Positions 61,138 through 64,000 of a DNA stretch of 64,000 bases are shown piece by piece. The DNA lies in the NCBI GenBank assembly GCA_024508675.1, contig JANINQ010000008.1:240911-304910 (forward strand), written 5' to 3'. Within the stretch, counting starts at the first letter, position 1, and the number at the start of each line of letters is the position of its first letter. This stretch comes from Afipia sp. (GTDB taxonomy: Bacteria; Pseudomonadota; Alphaproteobacteria; Rhizobiales; Xanthobacteraceae). The translations under genes and the position numbers were made by a program. The notes under the pieces were generated by a model, which was not told where the DNA came from, searched no databases, and was given only the letters and a program-made list of their open reading frames with translations.

Positions 61138-62109
61138 ATGTCGATGCCTGCCTTGTTCAAGGGACGCCTTTCGATCCCGGCGATCGGATCGCCGCTGTTT
61201 ATCGTATCGGGACCGGAACTCGTCATCGCCCAGTGCAAGGCGGGAGTCGTCGGCTCGTTTCCGGCATTGAACGCGCGTCCGGCTGCACTGCTTGACGAAT
61301 GGCTGCACCGGATCAAGGAAGAACTCGCGGCGCACGACAAGGCGCATCCTGATCGTCTGTCTGCGCCATTCGCAGTCAACCAGATCGTTCACAAGTCGAA
61401 CAACCGTCTCGATCAGGATCTCGCGGTCTGCGAGAAGCATAAGGTGCCGATGGTCATCACGTCGCTCGGCGCCCGTGAGGAGTTGAACCAGGCCGTGCAT
61501 GCCTGGGGCGGCATCACCTTCCACGACGTCATCAACCAGAAGTTCGCACACAAGGCAGTCGAGAAGGGCGCCGATGGTCTCGTGCTGGTCGCGGCCGGCG
61601 CGGGCGGACATGCCGGTGCTATCTCGCCGTTTGCATTCGTCGCCGAGACGCGGCAGTGGTTCGATGGCCCGATCGCTCTGTCTGGCGCGATGGGCAACGG
61701 CCGCGCCATCCGCGCGGCGCGTGTGCTCGGTGCGGACTTCGCCTATATCGGCTCGGCGTTCATCGCCACCAGCGAAGCCAACGCGCCCGACAACTACAAG
61801 AACATGATCGCGGCTTCGTCGGCTGACGACATCGTTTACTCGAATCTGTTCACCGGCGTTCACGGCAATTATCTCAAGCCGTCCATCGTTGCCGCCGGCA
61901 TGGACCCGGACAATCTGCCGGTTTCCGATCCGTCGAAGATGAACTTCGGCACTGATGCCAACGGCGAGCGCAACAAGCCGAAGGCGTGGAAGGAAATCTG
62001 GGGCAGCGGACAGGGCATCGGCAGCGTCGACAAGGTCGTGCCGGTCGCCGAACTGGTGGCGCGCTTCAAGAGCGAATACGAGGCGGCCGCCGACGCGCCG
62101 CTCCAGTAA
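61138..62109 (+). CDS. nitronate monooxygenase
   Basis: 323 residues. A TIM-barrel flavoenzyme: LSIPAIGSPLFIVSGPELVI, FAVNQIVHKSNNRLDQDLAV, VLVAAGAGGHAGAISPFAFV and SGAMGNGRAIRAARVLGADF, the FMN-binding set. It oxidises alkyl nitronates. It is followed after 16 bases by a thioesterase gene, possibly one transcript. Confidence 0.9.
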   Translation: MSMPALFKGRLSIPAIGSPLFIVSGPELVIAQCKAGVVGSFPALNARPAALLDEWLHRIKEELAAHDKAHPDRLSAPFAVNQIVHKSNNRLDQDLAVCEKHKVPMVITSLGAREELNQAVHAWGGITFHDVINQKFAHKAVEKGADGLVLVAAGAGGHAGAISPFAFVAETRQWFDGPIALSGAMGNGRAIRAARVLGADFAYIGSAFIATSEANAPDNYKNMIAASSADDIVYSNLFTGVHGNYLKPSIVAAGMDPDNLPVSDPSKMNFGTDANGERNKPKAWKEIWGSGQGIGSVDKVVPVAELVARFKSEYEAAADAPLQ

Positions 62110-62125
62110 GGAGCCGCGCGGCATC

Positions 62126-62899
62126 ATGGAAGCGGTCTTTCGCGTCGAAGGCAATCGTGTGTTCACCAGCGAACATGCTGCGGGTCCATGGGACCCCAGC
62201 ATGCAACATGGCGGCGCGCCTTCGGCACTGATTGTGTGGGCCGCGGAGCGCATTCCGACGGCGCAGCCGATGCAGATCGCCCGGCTGACGGTCGATCTGA
62301 TGCGCCCGGTGCCGGTTGCGCCGCTCACCATCGAGACCGAGGTGCTGCGCGAGGGCCGCAAGATCCAGCTCTGCATGGTCCGCCTGCTGGCTGACGGCGT
62401 GGAGGTCGCGCGCGCCACCGTCCTCAAGATCAGGACGCAGCCGGTGGTTCTTCCCGGCAACATCGTCGCAGAAGCGCCACTTGATGTTACGCTGCCGGAG
62501 GCGGGCACGGTCGATGAGGCGGGGAATTCCAGCAAGTTCATCCAAGGACTGACGCTTCGCGCCGTGCACGGCGGTTTTCTTCAGCCCGGTCCCGGCGCGG
62601 TCTGGTTTCGCGCCAACCGCCCCATGGTTGACGGAGCGGTGACCTCGCAGGCGATGCGCGCGGCACTCGCCGCCGATTGCTCCAATGGCGTCTCGTCGGT
62701 GCTCGATTTCAAGACGTGGAGTTTCATCAACGCCGATCTCACGGTCACGTTCGCGCGGGAGCCGGTGGGCGACTGGATACTCCTAAATTCCAAGATGACG
62801 CTGGGTGCGGACGGTGCCGGTGTGGCCATCTCGCGCCTCGCGGACACCCACGGATACTTCGGCGAGGCGATCCAGTGCCTCGTGGTCGAGCCACGTTAG
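62126..62899 (+). CDS. TesB-like acyl-CoA thioesterase (double hotdog)
   Basis: 257 residues. WDPSMQHGGAPSALIVWAAE and the LTVDLMRPVPVAPLTIETEV stretch match 4HBT_3/TesB-like double-hotdog enzymes; the second half has the SSVLDFKTWSFINADLTVTF strand-helix. Catalytic residues are not certain. The ATG at 62126 follows AAGGAG at a long spacing. Confidence 0.82.
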   Translation: MEAVFRVEGNRVFTSEHAAGPWDPSMQHGGAPSALIVWAAERIPTAQPMQIARLTVDLMRPVPVAPLTIETEVLREGRKIQLCMVRLLADGVEVARATVLKIRTQPVVLPGNIVAEAPLDVTLPEAGTVDEAGNSSKFIQGLTLRAVHGGFLQPGPGAVWFRANRPMVDGAVTSQAMRAALAADCSNGVSSVLDFKTWSFINADLTVTFAREPVGDWILLNSKMTLGADGAGVAISRLADTHGYFGEAIQCLVVEPR

Positions 62900-62927
62900 T
62901 ATCGCGGATCACCAAGCGGAGCAGGGA

Positions 62928-63365
62928 ATGACATCGCGGATCGTTTCAGGCCTGATGATTGTGCTGTTCGGGCTGTCATTGACCGTGCAAAGCGCATTTG
63001 CCACCGGCAATCTCGATTGCGCGATTGATGACAGGCAGGTGAGCTTTGAACTGTTTGCTCTGACCGGCGGCGCTGGTGGGATCGTTCAGGTCAATCAGGG
63101 ATCGATCGAGATCAAGATAGGCGACGACAAGTCGTTGCGCTCAAAACGAACGATCGAACTCAAGCACATCGAACAGCAGTGGATCTATGGCAAGGAACTG
63201 CGCATCCGGTTCGGCATCGCGAACGACAAGGATGAGCCGATTGCCAGCCTGATCCTGATCGGCGCGTACAATGCCGACAAGGACAGCTATGCCGGGCAAT
63301 ATGTTCTGTCGGTGCCGCAGGCCGGTGAAGAAAAGCAGTTCAAGGGCAGGATGAAGTGCGGCTGA
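62928..63365 (+). CDS. hypothetical exported protein
   Basis: 145 residues. Export signal (LMIVLFGLSLTVQSAFA), then a beta-rich domain with two cysteines (NLDCAIDD and MKCG at the end) that could join its termini. No family recognised. ATG 62928 follows GCAGGGA. Its last base is close to the convergent gene at 63388. Confidence 0.65.
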   Translation: MTSRIVSGLMIVLFGLSLTVQSAFATGNLDCAIDDRQVSFELFALTGGAGGIVQVNQGSIEIKIGDDKSLRSKRTIELKHIEQQWIYGKELRIRFGIANDKDEPIASLILIGAYNADKDSYAGQYVLSVPQAGEEKQFKGRMKCG

Positions 63366-63387
63366 GCCGCAGGTTCAGCTGCGGCGC

Positions 63388-63777
63388 CTAGTCGGCCACC
63401 CGGGTGAGAACGGCCTTGAACGCAAGGCTTGGAAATTCCGCCGCGGTGCCCTCGCAGATCGCAAACCCGCCTTTGACGGTCCCGTTGAAATTGATCCGGA
63501 CCTCATCGTGCCCGAACACGGAGGGATGATCCGAATCCCGTGTGTGCCGGAGGCTGGATACGGACCCGGTAAACGACTGACCGTTCTGGGTGTAGGACCC
63601 GACATAGGCAAACGCCGAACTCCCGCCCCGGAGTTTTCCATTCTCCGCATGGATCACGCCCTGCGCCTTGCCGCGCGGCGTTTCGAACTCAACTTTGTAT
63701 AAACCTTGAAGCAACGGGGTATTCCCGCCGGCGGCATTTGAGCCACTTGCGGTCTGTGCGTGAGCCTGATGGGGCAT
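63388..63777 (-). CDS. GrlR-like beta-barrel protein
   Basis: 129 residues. GLYKVEFETPRGKAQGVIHA, GGSSAFAYVGSYTQNGQSFT and DEVRINFNGTVKGGFAICEG follow the layout of the GrlR (type III secretion regulator) fold family, a lipocalin-like barrel. No type III secretion genes are nearby, so it is probably a general ligand-binding or exported barrel, not a regulator. The start is not certain. Confidence 0.6.
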   Translation of the reverse strand: MPHQAHAQTASGSNAAGGNTPLLQGLYKVEFETPRGKAQGVIHAENGKLRGGSSAFAYVGSYTQNGQSFTGSVSSLRHTRDSDHPSVFGHDEVRINFNGTVKGGFAICEGTAAEFPSLAFKAVLTRVAD

Positions 63778-63928
63778 TGGCTGTCATTCCAGAATTTTGA
63801 GACTTGAGAAGCTGTCTCGGGCGTACGTCGATGAGCGCGTGTTCGAAATGGAAGCAGGCGATGGTGACGTCATCGGAGATGTCTCGCCGATGGCTCGGTC
63901 TTGTAATGCGGTCGTCATAGACGAAGCT

Positions 63929-64000
63929 TGGTGCCCCTGGCCGGAATCGAACCAGCACTCCTTGCGGAACTCGATTTTGAGTCGAGCGCGTCTACCAATT
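63929..64000 (-). tRNA. tRNA-Leu (anticodon CAA), 5' end outside the window
   Basis: Read on the minus strand the sequence ends GGGGCACCA with the CCA encoded; the anticodon arm is CTCGA-CTCAAAA-TCGAG, which gives CAA. A long variable arm (TTCCGCAAGGAGTGC) marks a class II leucine tRNA. The T arm is intact (GGTTCGATTCC). The first bases of the acceptor stem lie past base 64000. Confidence 0.93.

Noticed and set aside
61048..62541. 497-residue minus-strand frame
   Set aside because: Opposite nitronate monooxygenase and the thioesterase; no domain of its own.

Overview
The window reads as a chromosomal segment of an alphaproteobacterium of the Bradyrhizobium / Afipia / Rhodopseudomonas type (Nitrobacteraceae). 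The grounds are high GC, a complete PhyR-NepR-EcfG general stress module with matching GGAAC-N16-CGTT promoters, a cpa/Flp pilus locus with a CtrA-type box, an NdvA-type glucan exporter, fused CysNC, and short palindromic repeats scattered between genes. The genus is an inference. No phage, integrase, transposase or CRISPR array is visible; this is mostly core genome.

Layout. 1-5.2 kb: Flp pilus genes (partial cpaC, cpaB, cpaA, two near-identical flp pilins on the minus strand; a stand-alone secretin N-domain protein and two TadE-like pseudopilins on the plus strand). 5.2-7.5 kb: a cold-shock/RNA cluster (CspA-type protein, a second IF-1 with a basic tail, an RhlE-type helicase). 8.0-20.0 kb: one long nitrogen unit, urtABCDE then ureD-ureA-DUF4375-ureB-ureC-two ABM proteins-ureE-ureF-ureG, headed by a good sigma-54 promoter. 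20.0-29.7 kb: the general stress response core (an HWE-type kinase, ecfG, nepR, phyR) followed by small envelope and stress proteins, most of which carry their own EcfG-type promoter, plus a candidate EcfG-dependent small RNA. 29.7-31.9 kb: malate synthase G. 32.1-46.6 kb: a divergent assimilatory sulfur regulon; cysD-cysNC-sbp-cysT-cysW run left and cysG-DUF2849-cysI-DUF934-cysH-sbp-cysT-cysW-cysA run right from a shared AT-rich control region. 46.6-64 kb: mixed housekeeping genes (CAP lipoprotein, patatin, 3-hydroxybutyrate dehydrogenase, flippase, DUF924, acyl-CoA ligase, D,D-carboxypeptidase, NdvA-like exporter, NMT1-like binding protein, HisE, YqaA-type membrane protein, nitronate monooxygenase, thioesterase) and the 3' part of a tRNA-Leu.

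How the parts work together. The urea transporter delivers urea to a Ni-urease whose accessory proteins are in the same unit, and the sigma-54 promoter suggests control by nitrogen limitation. The sulfur arms cover uptake, activation, reduction and siroheme supply. The stress core is wired to its neighbours by promoter sequence: EcfG-type sites precede nepR-ecfG, phyR, a DUF883 gene, a DUF3309 gene, an L,D-transpeptidase, a Thivi_2564-type peptide, CsbD, a Gly/Tyr-rich secreted protein, a 37-residue membrane peptide and the candidate sRNA. I regard this local regulon, the sRNA, and the DUF4375 gene spliced between ureA and ureB as the most interesting content. All promoter, terminator and sRNA calls are by eye.
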